DNA from: Comamonadaceae bacterium 2PF
GTDB lineage: Bacteria > Pseudomonadota > Gammaproteobacteria > Burkholderiales > Burkholderiaceae_C
Assembly (NCBI GenBank): GCA_005502875.1
Contig: SCMV01000007.1
Span: 40,105 to 104,104, forward strand
Direction of reading: 5' to 3'
Length of the DNA stretch: 64,000 bases
Shown: piece by piece, positions 29,470-38,158 of the stretch
How positions within the stretch are numbered: the first letter of the stretch is position 1
How the letters are laid out: each line of letters begins with the position of its first letter
Notes under the pieces: generated by a model
What the model was told of the DNA's origin: nothing
The model's input: the letters and a program-made list of their open reading frames with translations, nothing else
Databases searched by the model: none
Translations under genes and position numbers: made by a program

Positions 29470-30357
29470 ATGACCCACCCCGTTGCCCAGCACCCCATCG
29501 TTCCCCGGGAGAAGCTGAACTTCGGCCTGGACGGTGACATCCCGAAATACTGGTATGGCGGTGACCCGTTCAAAACCCGCTTCTGGGACGCGCTCTCGCT
29601 CATCTTCCCGCCGGGCGAGAAGTACTTCATGAACTGCGTGCGCGACTGGCGCGACCAGATCAGCGACCCCAAGCTGCTGCAGGACATCAAGGACTTCAAC
29701 CGCCAGGAAGCCCAGCACAGCATGGTCCACCGCCAGGACAACGACCGCCTGCGCAAGCAAGGCGTCGATGTCGACAAGCTCACCGACTACGTCGACACCC
29801 TGCTCAATGGCCACTACCGCAGCACCCACAGCCGTGGCTACAACATCGCCGTCACGTCAGCGCTGGAGCACTTCACCTCCATCATCGCCCACAGCCTGTT
29901 CGACAAGCGTGACGTGATGAAGGAGGCTGACCACCGCGTGCGCGCCATGTACTCGTGGCACGCCATCGAAGAGGTCGAGCACAAGGGCGTGGCCTACGAC
30001 GTCATGATCGATTACGCCAAGGTCGGCTATTTCAAGCGCGTGGGCGCCCTGATGCATGCCACCGTCATGTTCCCCATGACCATTTTCCGCATCCAGCGCC
30101 AGCTGATGATCCACGACGGTTTCACCCTGCCTCAGCGCCTGAAGATGGCCGCTGGCGGCATCTGGTGGATGCTCAAACCGGGTGGCCTGCTCGCGCCCAT
30201 GCACAAGCACTACATCCAGTACTACAAGCCCGGTTACCACCCCTGGCAGGAAACCGAGCAGCCCGGCTACCAGGAATGGATGGCCGCGTTCGACAAGTTC
30301 GACCGCGACCCGGTGCAAGCCACCGAGCAGATGCGCCGCGACCTGGCGCTGGCCTGA
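29470..30357 (+). CDS. PF10118-type predicted metal-dependent hydrolase (copy 1)
   Basis: 295-residue cytoplasmic protein of the predicted metal-dependent hydrolase family PF10118, which has a ferritin-like helical core. Likely metal ligands lie in DFNRQEAQHSMVHRQ (about 76-90) and WHAIEEVEHKGVAYDVMID (about 163-181). Other landmarks are PKYWYGGDPFKTRFWDALS, FPPGEKYFM and HKHYIQYYKPGYHPWQETEQPGY. The biochemical reaction of the family is not established as far as I know. A near-duplicate lies 200 bp downstream behind a terminator, and two AraC-type regulators follow. Confidence 0.88.
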   Translation: MTHPVAQHPIVPREKLNFGLDGDIPKYWYGGDPFKTRFWDALSLIFPPGEKYFMNCVRDWRDQISDPKLLQDIKDFNRQEAQHSMVHRQDNDRLRKQGVDVDKLTDYVDTLLNGHYRSTHSRGYNIAVTSALEHFTSIIAHSLFDKRDVMKEADHRVRAMYSWHAIEEVEHKGVAYDVMIDYAKVGYFKRVGALMHATVMFPMTIFRIQRQLMIHDGFTLPQRLKMAAGGIWWMLKPGGLLAPMHKHYIQYYKPGYHPWQETEQPGYQEWMAAFDKFDRDPVQATEQMRRDLALA

Positions 30358-30398
30358 ACGCGCACCGGCTCGAGCGAGCCTTCGCCTTCTGGCACCTC

Positions 30399-30431
30399 AA
30401 AAGCCCCTGAGCCTCGTGCAAAGGGGCTTTT
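30399..30431 (+). terminator. Terminator between the two PF10118 genes
   Basis: AAAAGCCCCT / AGGGGCTTTT forms a 10-bp stem with a 13-nt loop and a short terminal T-run. It lies 42 bp past the stop of copy 1 and implies that the second copy has its own promoter. Confidence 0.75.
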
Positions 30432-30515
30432 GATCTGGCGCAACCCTCGCGCGAGGTGTCGCAGCCGAAGCCCTGCTGTCACCTGTCATCCTGTCGTCCC
30501 TGGGGCCGAATCCCT

Positions 30516-30531
30516 AGGATGGAGCCATCCT
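30516..30531. promoter_or_regulatory. Inverted repeat before PF10118 copy 2
   Basis: AGGATG-GAGC-CATCCT is a perfect 6-bp inverted repeat, 27 bp before the start codon and just upstream of the AGAAGGA ribosome-binding site. It could be an operator or an mRNA hairpin near the ribosome-binding site. No T-run follows, so it is not a terminator. Confidence 0.4.
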
Positions 30532-30557
30532 GGAGACAAACCAAGAAGGACCACAAC

Positions 30558-31451
30558 ATGACACATCAAGCAGACCAGCAGCACCCCATCGTGCCGCGCG
30601 AGAAGCTGGATTTCGGCCTGGACGATCCCAGCATCCCCAAGTACTGGTTCGGTGGCGACGCGTTCAAGACCCGCTTCTTCGACGCCATGTCGCTGATCTT
30701 CCCGCCGGGTGAAAAGTTCTTCATGGTCACGGTGCGCGACTTCCGCGACCGCATCACCGACCCCAAGCTGCTGCAGGACATCAAGGACTTCAACCGCCAG
30801 GAAGCCCAGCACAGCCTCGTGCACAACCAGTACAACGACGTGCTGCGCAAGCAAGGCATGCCGGTTGAAAAGCTGATCGGCTGGCTCGACAAGCTGCTGT
30901 TCGACAAGTACCGCAGCCGCCACAGCCGCGAGTACACCCTGGCCATCACCGGCGCGCTCGAGCACTTCACGGCCCTGGGCGCCCACGCCATGTTCGACGA
31001 GCGCGACATCATGGGCTCGGCGCACCCGAAGGTGCGCGCCATGTACGCCTGGCACGCCATCGAGGAAGTCGAGCACAAGGGCGTGGCTTACGACGTCATG
31101 ATCGACTACGCCAAGGTGGGCTACTTCAAGCGCATCGGCGCCTTGATCCACGCCACCTTCATGTTCCCCTACGTGATCCTGATGTTCACGAACGCCATGC
31201 TCAAGGCCGACGGCTTTGGCCTGCTGCAGCGCGCCAAGCTCTTTGCCAAGGGCATCTGGTGGCTGCTCAAGCCGGGCGGCTTCGTGGCCCCGCTGCACAA
31301 GCACTACGTGCAGTACTACAAGCCCGGCTACCACCCTTGGCAGGAGACCGAGCAACCCGGCTACGACGAGTGGCTGCGTGGCTTTGCCAAGCACAACGAC
31401 CCGGTGGAAGCGAGCGAGCTCATGCGCGCCGACCTGGCCGCAGCCCGGTGA
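30558..31451 (+). CDS. PF10118-type predicted metal-dependent hydrolase (copy 2)
   Basis: 297 residues, a close paralogue of the preceding gene along the whole length. It shares QHPIVPREKLDFGLD, FPPGEKFFM, LLQDIKDFNRQEAQHSLVH, WHAIEEVEHKGVAYDVMIDYAKVGYFKR and the YYKPGYHPWQETEQPGY tail. All putative metal-binding Glu/His positions are kept, so both copies are probably active. Start at the ATG after AGAAGGA; an upstream frame extension is non-coding in character. Followed 83 bp later by an AraC-type regulator on the same strand. Confidence 0.88.
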   Translation: MTHQADQQHPIVPREKLDFGLDDPSIPKYWFGGDAFKTRFFDAMSLIFPPGEKFFMVTVRDFRDRITDPKLLQDIKDFNRQEAQHSLVHNQYNDVLRKQGMPVEKLIGWLDKLLFDKYRSRHSREYTLAITGALEHFTALGAHAMFDERDIMGSAHPKVRAMYAWHAIEEVEHKGVAYDVMIDYAKVGYFKRIGALIHATFMFPYVILMFTNAMLKADGFGLLQRAKLFAKGIWWLLKPGGFVAPLHKHYVQYYKPGYHPWQETEQPGYDEWLRGFAKHNDPVEASELMRADLAAAR

Positions 31452-31534
31452 GCCCTGCGCGCATTTTCCCTGCGTGACACCCCCGTAGTTGGTTAGACTT
31501 CGGCACACCTGATTCGGGTGTGCCGATTTCCTTT

Positions 31535-32599
31535 ATGCGCATTCCTCTTCCCCCTGCGGCCATGCTGGAGGCCTTGGGCATCAAGCCCATCCCGCTGTTC
31601 ATGCTTTCGGCCTGGATCAAGGCGGGCGCCAAGTGCGGCTTCAACGTTCAGCCCCTCTTCAAAGAGGCCGGCATCAAGATCGACCTGATCCGCCTGGAAG
31701 ACGCCCGCGTGTCGCCCTTGCAGCTGGTCTCGCTGCTGGAGCAGTGTGTCGCCCTGTCGCCCGACAAGCACTTCCCCTTCGTGCTGGGCGACACCTTCGC
31801 TTTCGAGTCCCTGCCCGAGTTCGAAACCCTGCTGACCACCAGCCCCTCCTTGCGCGAGGCCCTTCGCGTGGCCGACCTGGCCCGCCGCATGGTGCTGCCC
31901 TGGCTCAAGCTGGAGGTCAAGGAAGAGGGCGATCTGGCGCGCGTCGAAGTGGGTTTTGACGTGCCCGTGCCCAACCTGGATGCCTATGGGCTGCCTTTGC
32001 ACCTGGTCAGCGAGGCCATCCTGGCTTGCATTCGCAAGTTCGGTCGGACCCTGCAGGGCTCCGAAGATGGTTTCGCGGGGGTCCTGATCAAGGGGCCTCC
32101 TCCGTCGTACGCCAGCAAGTTCGAGGCTTTCTTCACCCAGCCGGTCACGTTCAACGCAGGGGTGGACGCGCTGGTTTTCGAGCGACGCATCCTTGACCTG
32201 CCCCTCGAAGGTGCGTTCCCAGCCTTGCATGAGCAGGCCCAGTTTCTGGCCGAGCAGCGCCTGGGCAAAGAGGCCCGCCGCCAAGGTGTCGCCGCTGAAA
32301 TCGAGGAGCTCATCACCCGCGAGCCCAACCTGCTGGCGCTCGGTGTGGAAGACATGGCCGATCGGCTGAACTTGCACCCGCGGACCTTGCAGCGTCGCCT
32401 CAAAGACGAGGACGACAGCTACCTCCACGTGCAGGCCCGCATGCGTCACCGCCTGGCCTGTCAATGGCTCAGGCAGGGCGATGTCTCCATCGACGACATC
32501 AGCGCGCGCCTGGGCTTTTCTGACCGGCGCGCCTTCACCGCTGCCTTCAAGCGCTGGGAGGGGACCACGCCCAGCGCCTGGCGCGAGCAGCAAGGCTGA
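31535..32599 (+). CDS. AraC-family transcriptional regulator (copy 1)
   Basis: About 354 residues. The N-terminal ligand-sensing domain of the type found in OruR-like regulators (PF12625, about 30-215) contains LRVADLARRMVLPWLKLEV and FFTQPVTFNAGVDALVFERRILDLPL. The C-terminal AraC DNA-binding domain has two helix-turn-helix units: MADRLNLHPRTLQRRLKDE and ISARLGFSDRRAFTAAFKRWEGTTP. Start uncertain: GTG at 31520 and ATG at 31562 are alternatives. A TAGACT hexamer at 31494-31499 is a possible -10. Position next to the hydrolase pair suggests local control. Confidence 0.88.
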   Translation: MRIPLPPAAMLEALGIKPIPLFMLSAWIKAGAKCGFNVQPLFKEAGIKIDLIRLEDARVSPLQLVSLLEQCVALSPDKHFPFVLGDTFAFESLPEFETLLTTSPSLREALRVADLARRMVLPWLKLEVKEEGDLARVEVGFDVPVPNLDAYGLPLHLVSEAILACIRKFGRTLQGSEDGFAGVLIKGPPPSYASKFEAFFTQPVTFNAGVDALVFERRILDLPLEGAFPALHEQAQFLAEQRLGKEARRQGVAAEIEELITREPNLLALGVEDMADRLNLHPRTLQRRLKDEDDSYLHVQARMRHRLACQWLRQGDVSIDDISARLGFSDRRAFTAAFKRWEGTTPSAWREQQG

Positions 32600-32772
32600 G
32601 CGTCTGTTTCCTGCACGGCATCGGTAGCAACGAGCACATCATTTGGGTGGATGTGTCGTGTATTGACCCTGTGTGGCGGGGAACCTTTCTTGCGGCATGG
32701 ATGAGCCTCGCCTAGATTTCACCCAGGCCGATTGTCGGTCTGTCGTTAATCGCATTTGGCTTGTCGTCTGCT

Positions 32773-33798
32773 ATGCACACTCGGTCGTTTTCGTCTTCCG
32801 TGCCGGTCCCCGCTCTGGGCAGCTGGCGTCAGGCCGCCTCGGCCTGCGGGTTCACCATCGATCCGGTCCTGCGCGAAGTGGGCATCAACCCCCTCGACGC
32901 CCAAACGCCGGTCCGTGTGGCCCCTGCGAACCTCTTCCGCGCATTCTCGATGTGCGTTGAGCGAGCGCGCACGCACCACTTCCCCTTCGCCCTGGGCGAA
33001 AACTTTGTGTTCGAGCACTTCTCGGAGTTCGATACCTTCGTCGATTCCTGCGCCAGCTTGCGCGAGATCCTGGAGCTGGCCGGCTGGGCCCGCGAGGTCA
33101 TCGCACCCTGGATGTCGTTGCGCCTCGATGAATTCGGCGCCGAGGCCCACCTGCGCGTGGTGGTGAGCGTGCCGGGTCAGGATCCAGCCGAGTTGCGTCA
33201 CGTGCGCGAGGTCGTGATGGCCGCGATCTACCAGGTGCTGCGCCGCGCCACCCGAAATGGACACGTGCTGTTGTCGGTGCGCATGGCCGGCCCGCCCCCT
33301 GCCGACCCCCAGAAATACAGCGACCATTTCGGTGTGCCGGTGACCTTCAACGAAGACGCCGACGCCTTGGTGATGGACCGCCGCTGGCTCGACCAGCCGC
33401 TCAACGCCCCGCTCCAGCACGCGCAAAGCGAGGCCCGCCTGCGCGTTGAGCGTCGCTTGAGCCAGGAAGGTGCCGAGCGCAACATCGTCGACGAAGTCCG
33501 TTGGGCCCTGGAGCGCCGCCCGGAGCTGCTGCGCGAAGGGCTCGAGTCCACTGCCACGGCACTGGGTCTGCACCCGCGCACCCTGCAGCGTCGCCTGCAG
33601 GCCGAAGGCGTCAAGTACGTCGACATCCAGTCCAAGGCCAAGTGCCACCGCGCCCAGATCATGCTGCGCCGCCGCGCGATCAGCATGGAGTCGATCAGCG
33701 AGGAGCTCGGTTTTTCTGACCGCCGCGCCTTCACCTTCGCCTTCAAGCGCTGGATGGGCATGTCGCCCAGCCTCTACCGCACCCAGGTCTGCAACTGA
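32773..33798 (+). CDS. AraC-family transcriptional regulator (copy 2)
   Basis: 341 residues with the same architecture as the preceding gene: a PF12625-type sensor domain (FGVPVTFNEDADALVMDRRWLDQPL matches the equivalent block of copy 1) and a two-HTH AraC domain (ATALGLHPRTLQRRLQAEG; ISEELGFSDRRAFTFAFKRWMGMSP). The sensor half has diverged more than the DNA-binding half, so the two may bind related sites but answer to different ligands (inference). Start at the ATG; a TTG 12 bp upstream is possible. Separated from copy 1 by 173 bp with no recognisable terminator. Confidence 0.88.
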   Translation: MHTRSFSSSVPVPALGSWRQAASACGFTIDPVLREVGINPLDAQTPVRVAPANLFRAFSMCVERARTHHFPFALGENFVFEHFSEFDTFVDSCASLREILELAGWAREVIAPWMSLRLDEFGAEAHLRVVVSVPGQDPAELRHVREVVMAAIYQVLRRATRNGHVLLSVRMAGPPPADPQKYSDHFGVPVTFNEDADALVMDRRWLDQPLNAPLQHAQSEARLRVERRLSQEGAERNIVDEVRWALERRPELLREGLESTATALGLHPRTLQRRLQAEGVKYVDIQSKAKCHRAQIMLRRRAISMESISEELGFSDRRAFTFAFKRWMGMSPSLYRTQVCN

Positions 33799-33832
33799 AG
33801 CAGCGGCAGGCGCTGGCGGGGCCAGAGCCTGC

Positions 33833-33838
33833 TAGAGT
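33833..33838 (+). promoter_or_regulatory. Possible -10 element for coaBC
   Basis: TAGAGT in the context GCTAGAGTCC lies 7 bp before the coaBC ATG. If used, the transcript would be leaderless or nearly so. No -35 box is clear, so this is tentative. Confidence 0.3.
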
Positions 33839-33845
33839 CCGGCCC

Positions 33846-35075
33846 ATGTCAGAACGCGCAGATCTCCTGGGCCGGCACATCGTGCTGGGCCTGTCGGGCG
33901 GCATCGCCTGCTACAAGTCGGCCGAGCTGGTCCGCCTGCTCACCAAGGCCGGCGCCACGGTGCAGGTTGCGATGACCGAAGCCGCCGAGGCCTTCATCAC
34001 CCCCATCACGATGCAGGCCCTTTCTGGCCGCGCGGTGTTCACCAGCCAGTGGGACGCGCGCGAAGCCAACAACATGGCCCACATCAACCTGAGCCGGGAG
34101 GCGGACGCCATCCTGGTGGCGCCCGCCAGCGCCGATTTCATCGCCAAGCTGGCTCAAGGCCGCGCCGACGAGTTGCTCAGCCTGACCTGCCTGGCCCGCC
34201 CGCGCGAAAGCTGCCCGCTCATCGTGGCGCCCGCCATGAACCGAGAGATGTGGTCTCACCCGGCCACGCAACGCAACCTCGCGCAGCTCGAGGTAGATGG
34301 CGCCATCGTGTTCGGTCCAGGTCATGGCGACCAGGCCTGTGGTGAGGTTGGCGACGGGCGCATGCTCGAGCCCGTTGACATCCTGTCCGACCTGATCGCG
34401 TTCTTTCAGCCCAAGCACCTGTCGGGCAAGCGACTGCTGATCACGGCCGGCCCGACCTTCGAGCCCATCGACCCGGTGCGTGGCATCACCAACCACTCCA
34501 GCGGCAAGATGGGCTTTGCCATCGCGCGAGCGGCCGCCGAGCAGGGGGCCCAGGTCACCCTGGTTGCCGGACCTGTGCACCTGCCGACGCCGCGTGGCGT
34601 GCAGCGCATCAACGTGATGACGGCCCAGCAGATGTTCGACACGGTGCTGCCGTTGGCTCCCCAGCACGACGTCTTCGTGGCCACCGCTGCGGTCGCGGAT
34701 TGGCGCCCCGCCAGCCTGGCCGAGCACAAGATCAAAAAAGAGGGCAAGAAGCTGGCCCCCAGCTTCGAGCTCACAGAGAACCCCGACATCCTGGCTGCGG
34801 TGGCCTCGCTGGCCCGCCCGCCTTACTGCGTCGGCTTCGCCGCCGAGAGCGAGCGCCTGCTCGAACACGCCCGGGCCAAGCTGCAACGCAAGCGCGTGCC
34901 GCTGATCGTCGGCAACCTGGGCCCCGCCACCTTCGGCAAGGACGACAACGCCTTGCTGCTGGTCGATGCCGAGCACGCCCGCGCGTTGCCGCTCGACGGC
35001 TCACCCACCGACAAGCTCACGCTGGCTCGCGAGCTGATGGGCGAGCTGGCTCACCGACTGGCGGCGCGGCATTGA
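33846..35075 (+). CDS. coaBC: Bifunctional phosphopantothenoylcysteine decarboxylase / phosphopantothenate-cysteine ligase
   Basis: CoaBC (Dfp), 409 residues, performs two consecutive steps of coenzyme A synthesis. The N-terminal flavin decarboxylase (CoaC, about 1-190) has SGGIACYK, active-site H79 (NNMAHINLSREAD), PAMNREMW (129-135) and C165 (DQACGEVGDGRM). The C-terminal synthetase (CoaB, about 191-405) has ITAGPTFEPIDPVRGITNHSSGKMG and AAVADWRPASLAEHKIKK with the catalytic lysine. All key residues are present. dut follows 66 bp downstream, the usual bacterial order. Confidence 0.97.
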   Translation: MSERADLLGRHIVLGLSGGIACYKSAELVRLLTKAGATVQVAMTEAAEAFITPITMQALSGRAVFTSQWDAREANNMAHINLSREADAILVAPASADFIAKLAQGRADELLSLTCLARPRESCPLIVAPAMNREMWSHPATQRNLAQLEVDGAIVFGPGHGDQACGEVGDGRMLEPVDILSDLIAFFQPKHLSGKRLLITAGPTFEPIDPVRGITNHSSGKMGFAIARAAAEQGAQVTLVAGPVHLPTPRGVQRINVMTAQQMFDTVLPLAPQHDVFVATAAVADWRPASLAEHKIKKEGKKLAPSFELTENPDILAAVASLARPPYCVGFAAESERLLEHARAKLQRKRVPLIVGNLGPATFGKDDNALLLVDAEHARALPLDGSPTDKLTLARELMGELAHRLAARH

Positions 35076-35141
35076 GCGCCGTCCGCCGTTCGCCCTTCAC
35101 ATCGACACAGACAGATGGTGCCCGCGGGGCACCGAAGCCGC

Positions 35142-35591
35142 ATGACCACCGTTGACATCCGCATCCTTGATCCGCGCATGGCTGAAGCCCTGCCGGCTTA
35201 CGCCACGCCAGGCAGCGCCGGCCTTGACCTGCGCGCCGCGCTCGATCAGCCCATCGTGCTGCAGCCAGGGCAGACCGAACTCATCCCCACGGGCCTGTCC
35301 ATGCACCTGGGCAACCCGGGGCTGGCCGCCATGATCCTGCCGCGCTCGGGGCTGGGCCACAAGCACGGCATCGTGCTGGGCAACCTGGTTGGCCTGATCG
35401 ATTCCGATTACCAGGGGCCGCTCATGGTGAGCTGCTGGAACCGTGGCTCGCAGGCCTTCACCATCCAGCCGATGGAGCGCATCGCGCAACTGGTGATCGT
35501 GCCGGTGGTGCAGGCCAGTTTCCGCCTGGTTGACAGCTTTGATGCCTCGGCACGAGGCGAGGGTGGTTTCGGCTCGACTGGACGCGGCTGA
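35142..35591 (+). CDS. dut: dUTP diphosphatase
   Basis: Trimeric dUTPase, 149 residues, hydrolyses dUTP to dUMP and pyrophosphate, keeping uracil out of DNA. The conserved motifs are in order: [47 protein letters not shown] and the C-terminal [10 protein letters not shown] arm that closes the active site. The ATG gives the family N-terminus (VDIRILDPR); an upstream in-frame start 27 bp earlier is less likely. Convergent with the SlyD-type gene. Confidence 0.97.
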   Translation: MTTVDIRILDPRMAEALPAYATPGSAGLDLRAALDQPIVLQPGQTELIPTGLSMHLGNPGLAAMILPRSGLGHKHGIVLGNLVGLIDSDYQGPLMVSCWNRGSQAFTIQPMERIAQLVIVPVVQASFRLVDSFDASARGEGGFGSTGRG

Positions 35592-35597
35592 CTTCAG

Positions 35598-35616
35598 CCC
35601 GAGCAGGGCGCTCGGG
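35598..35616. terminator. Weak bidirectional hairpin between dut and the SlyD-type gene
   Basis: CCCGAGC-AGGGC-GCTCGGG forms a 7-bp GC stem exactly between two convergent genes. Neither side has a T-run, so it may be only a partial transcription barrier. Confidence 0.35.
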
Positions 35617-35627
35617 TGACGCCCGGC

Positions 35628-36158
35628 TCAGTGCAGCGTGGTGCCGTCCGGCACGTCTTCGGAGCCGGGTCCCAGGCTCAGAGGCGAAAGCGCCACCGAG
35701 CCCTGTTCGGTCTCCTCTTCGGTGGCTGGCCGAACATCGCACACCTTGAGCGTGAGGTTCAGCCCGATGCCAGCCAGCGGGTGGTTGCCATCCAGCACCA
35801 CGTGGGTGTCGTAGACCTCGGTGACGGTGTAGATGGCGTCCTTGGGCATGTCGGGCGTGGCGCTGCCTTCAGGGGGGCCTTCGAACTGCATGCCTTCCGT
35901 GACGGCGTCGGGAAAGATCTCGCGGGCTTCAAAAAAGACCAGTTCGGCGCGGTAGTCGCCAAAAGCTTGCTCGGGCTCGAGGTGCAGCTGGGCTTCGAAG
36001 CCCGTGGTTTGGCCGATGAGGGCGTGCTCGACCTTGGCGAGCAGGTCGTCGCCACCGAGCAGGAATTCCATCGGCTCGCTCAGTTCGTCAATGAGCTGCC
36101 CCTGGGTGTCTTCCAGGCGCCAAGTCAGGCTCACGACACAGGGAGAGGTGATGATCAT
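35628..36158 (-). CDS. SlyD-type FKBP peptidyl-prolyl isomerase
   Basis: 176-residue cytoplasmic prolyl isomerase of the SlyD/FkpA-like class. The FKBP core is split by the insert-in-flap chaperone domain: VVSLTWRLEDTQGQLIDEL, MEFLLGGDDLLAKVEHALIGQ, then FEAQLHLEPEQAFGDYRAELVFF and a second core half with VVLDGNHPLAGIGLNLTLKVCDVR. The HPLAG motif is diagnostic. The C-terminal tail is acidic rather than His-rich, so it lacks the nickel-binding tail of E. coli SlyD. Divergent from the RoxA-like gene. Confidence 0.9.
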   Translation of the reverse strand: MIITSPCVVSLTWRLEDTQGQLIDELSEPMEFLLGGDDLLAKVEHALIGQTTGFEAQLHLEPEQAFGDYRAELVFFEAREIFPDAVTEGMQFEGPPEGSATPDMPKDAIYTVTEVYDTHVVLDGNHPLAGIGLNLTLKVCDVRPATEEETEQGSVALSPLSLGPGSEDVPDGTTLH

Positions 36159-36244
36159 CCCCGAATCATCTCATGGCGGCTGATCTTGACCCAACGCAGC
36201 CCCTGCGGCGATGGCGTGTTGACGCCAGCGGCACAATGGCACGC

Positions 36245-37441
36245 ATGACGAACCTGCCTCCCAAGCCCGTGGCCCCGCCGCCCATCGATGAACCCACGCC
36301 CTTGCTGGGTGGACTCTCTCCTCAGGCCTTCATGCGCCGCCATTGGCAGAAGAAGCCACTCTTGATTCGCCAAGCGGTGCCAGGGGTGCGCGCGCCCATC
36401 GAGCGCGCCGAGCTGTTCGCGCTGGCCGAGCAGGAAGACGTCGAGTCCAGGCTCATTGTTCAACCCCAGGTGGGCGGGGCTGCCGTCGCGGGCAAACGTG
36501 GGCAGGGGCCGCAAGGCTGGTCGCTCCAGCACGGGCCGCTCGCACGCCGCAGTTTGCCGCCGCTCAAGCAGCCAGGCTGGACCTTGCTGGTGCAAGGGCT
36601 GGACTTGCACGTGCCCGCCGCCACCGAGTTGCTGCAGCGCTTTCGCTTCGTGCCCGATGCGCGGCTCGATGACCTCATGATCTCGTGGGCATCGGACCAA
36701 GGCGGCGTGGGGCCGCATTACGACTCCTATGACGTGTTCCTGTTGCAGGTGCAAGGCCGCCGGCGCTGGCGCATCGGCCGCCTCCATGACGACCGCCTGC
36801 AGCCCGACGTGCCCTTGAAAATCCTCAGCCATTTCGAGCCGGAACAAGAGTGGGTGCTCGAGCCAGGTGACATGCTTTACCTGCCACCCATGTGGGCCCA
36901 CGACGGCATCGCCGAGGGCGAGTGCATGACCTGCTCGATCGGTTTTCGCGTGCCCGAAGCCACCGAGCTGGCTCGCGAGGTGCTCATTCGCTTCGCCGAG
37001 GAGCTCGATGGTGATGGCCCGCGCCGCCTCTACAAGGACCCTGGCCAACTGGCCACGGCCACGCCGGGTCTGATCCCTGAGGGCCTGGAGGCCTTCGCAG
37101 CACAAGCCATCGAGCGCTTGCTCAAAGATCCGCAAGGTCTGCGCTCGGCCCTGGGCGAGATCCTCACCGAGCCCAAACCACGTGTCTGGTTCGAAGCGGG
37201 CGAGCCTCTGCCCGATGGCGTGGGGGTGCAGCTCGACCCGCGCACGCGCATGGTCTACGATGGTCAAAGGGTGTTCGCCAACGGTGAGTCCTGGCGCACT
37301 GCCGGGCGCGACGCCCGTCACCTGCGCACCCTGGCAGATCAGCGCTGGCTCGATGCGGCCACCGTGTCCAAGGCCAGCCCCGCCTTGCGCGAGTTGCTCG
37401 ACCAGTGGGCTGAAGACGGCTGGCTTCACCCCGCTCGCTGA
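36245..37441 (+). CDS. RoxA-like JmjC/cupin ribosomal oxygenase
   Basis: 398-residue Fe(II)/2-oxoglutarate oxygenase resembling E. coli RoxA/YcfD, which hydroxylates an arginine of ribosomal protein L16. Landmarks are the N-terminal PQAFMRRHWQKKPLLIRQA, the iron triad H158/D160 (GPHYDSYDVFLLQ) and H219 (MWAHDGIAEGE), and RRRWRIGR. C-terminal dimerisation/winged-helix parts end in the expected LLDQWAEDGWL. Start at MTNLPP; an ATG 9 bp upstream is possible, but the CACAAT before it resembles a -10 box. Substrate assignment is by family. Confidence 0.88.
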   Translation: MTNLPPKPVAPPPIDEPTPLLGGLSPQAFMRRHWQKKPLLIRQAVPGVRAPIERAELFALAEQEDVESRLIVQPQVGGAAVAGKRGQGPQGWSLQHGPLARRSLPPLKQPGWTLLVQGLDLHVPAATELLQRFRFVPDARLDDLMISWASDQGGVGPHYDSYDVFLLQVQGRRRWRIGRLHDDRLQPDVPLKILSHFEPEQEWVLEPGDMLYLPPMWAHDGIAEGECMTCSIGFRVPEATELAREVLIRFAEELDGDGPRRLYKDPGQLATATPGLIPEGLEAFAAQAIERLLKDPQGLRSALGEILTEPKPRVWFEAGEPLPDGVGVQLDPRTRMVYDGQRVFANGESWRTAGRDARHLRTLADQRWLDAATVSKASPALRELLDQWAEDGWLHPAR

Positions 37442-37482
37442 GGTGTCGAGGCCGCATCCCAGTTGACCCAGGAGTTCAGACC

Positions 37483-38004
37483 ATGGACCCACACACGACA
37501 TCGACACCTCCCGCATCGGGCCGCATCGATGGCTGGCGGGAGTTCCAGGACCGATTCCGCGCCATGCTGGCCATGGCCTCGGTTTGCCCGGGCGAGTGCC
37601 GATGGGCGGATGTCGATTTTGCTCGCTGGCCGTTGGGGGAGCGGGCCGTCACCGACCTGCTGCAACAGTGGATGCTTCAGCATGGCAACGCGAGCGTCGT
37701 CTTGCTGGCCGGGCAATTCGATGTGCTGCAGCGAACTCATCCGCGCTGGCTGGGTTGGCGCCAGACCTGGTCGCATCGCGTTGCCTGCTGGTTGGCGAGC
37801 GATGAAATCGTGGCGGATGTGCGCCCCATGTTCCTTTGGCGCGAACAGGGCGCAGACCGGGCGGGCATCCGGATGCTCGATTCCGTGACAGCGGTGGGGC
37901 AATGGACCACCGACCCCGCCGTTCTGGCCCTCTGGCAGGCTGATTTTGATGCCTATTTACAACGCTCAAGCGAGGGGATGCCGTGCACCACCTTGGGCCT
38001 ATAG
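37483..38004 (+). CDS. Protein of unknown function (173 residues)
   Basis: I do not recognise a named family. It is a soluble, Trp-rich protein (about nine Trp) with no signal peptide or membrane segment. The order is a helix with DGWREFQDRFRAMLAMA, a middle part with WADVDFARWPLGERAVTDLLQQWMLQ, a hydrophobic strand SVVLLAGQFDVL, and a C-terminal helix LALWQADFDAYLQRSSEG. The pattern suggests a compact alpha/beta domain. It lies 41 bp after the RoxA-like gene in the same direction, so the two may be co-transcribed. Confidence 0.75.
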   Translation: MDPHTTSTPPASGRIDGWREFQDRFRAMLAMASVCPGECRWADVDFARWPLGERAVTDLLQQWMLQHGNASVVLLAGQFDVLQRTHPRWLGWRQTWSHRVACWLASDEIVADVRPMFLWREQGADRAGIRMLDSVTAVGQWTTDPAVLALWQADFDAYLQRSSEGMPCTTLGL

Positions 38005-38023
38005 GGAATAGCCCGATGCGTCG

Positions 38024-38029
38024 TATAAT
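38024..38029 (+). promoter_or_regulatory. -10 element of the small lipoprotein gene
   Basis: A perfect TATAAT in the context CGTATAATCGATGG, 130 bp before the ATG of the Ala-rich lipoprotein. No good -35 at 17 bp. The ~120-nt leader contains a GAGG ribosome-binding site close to the start codon. Confidence 0.6.
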
Positions 38030-38158
38030 CGATGGCTGAATGTGGAGCAACGCCAGTTGCGATGCATCCTCTGCCCTTGTGCCCTTTATACGGGTCTCGG
38101 GCTTTGAATACAGTTCCAAGACCACCGCTTTTTTGACACCCCTTTTGAGGACACAAGC

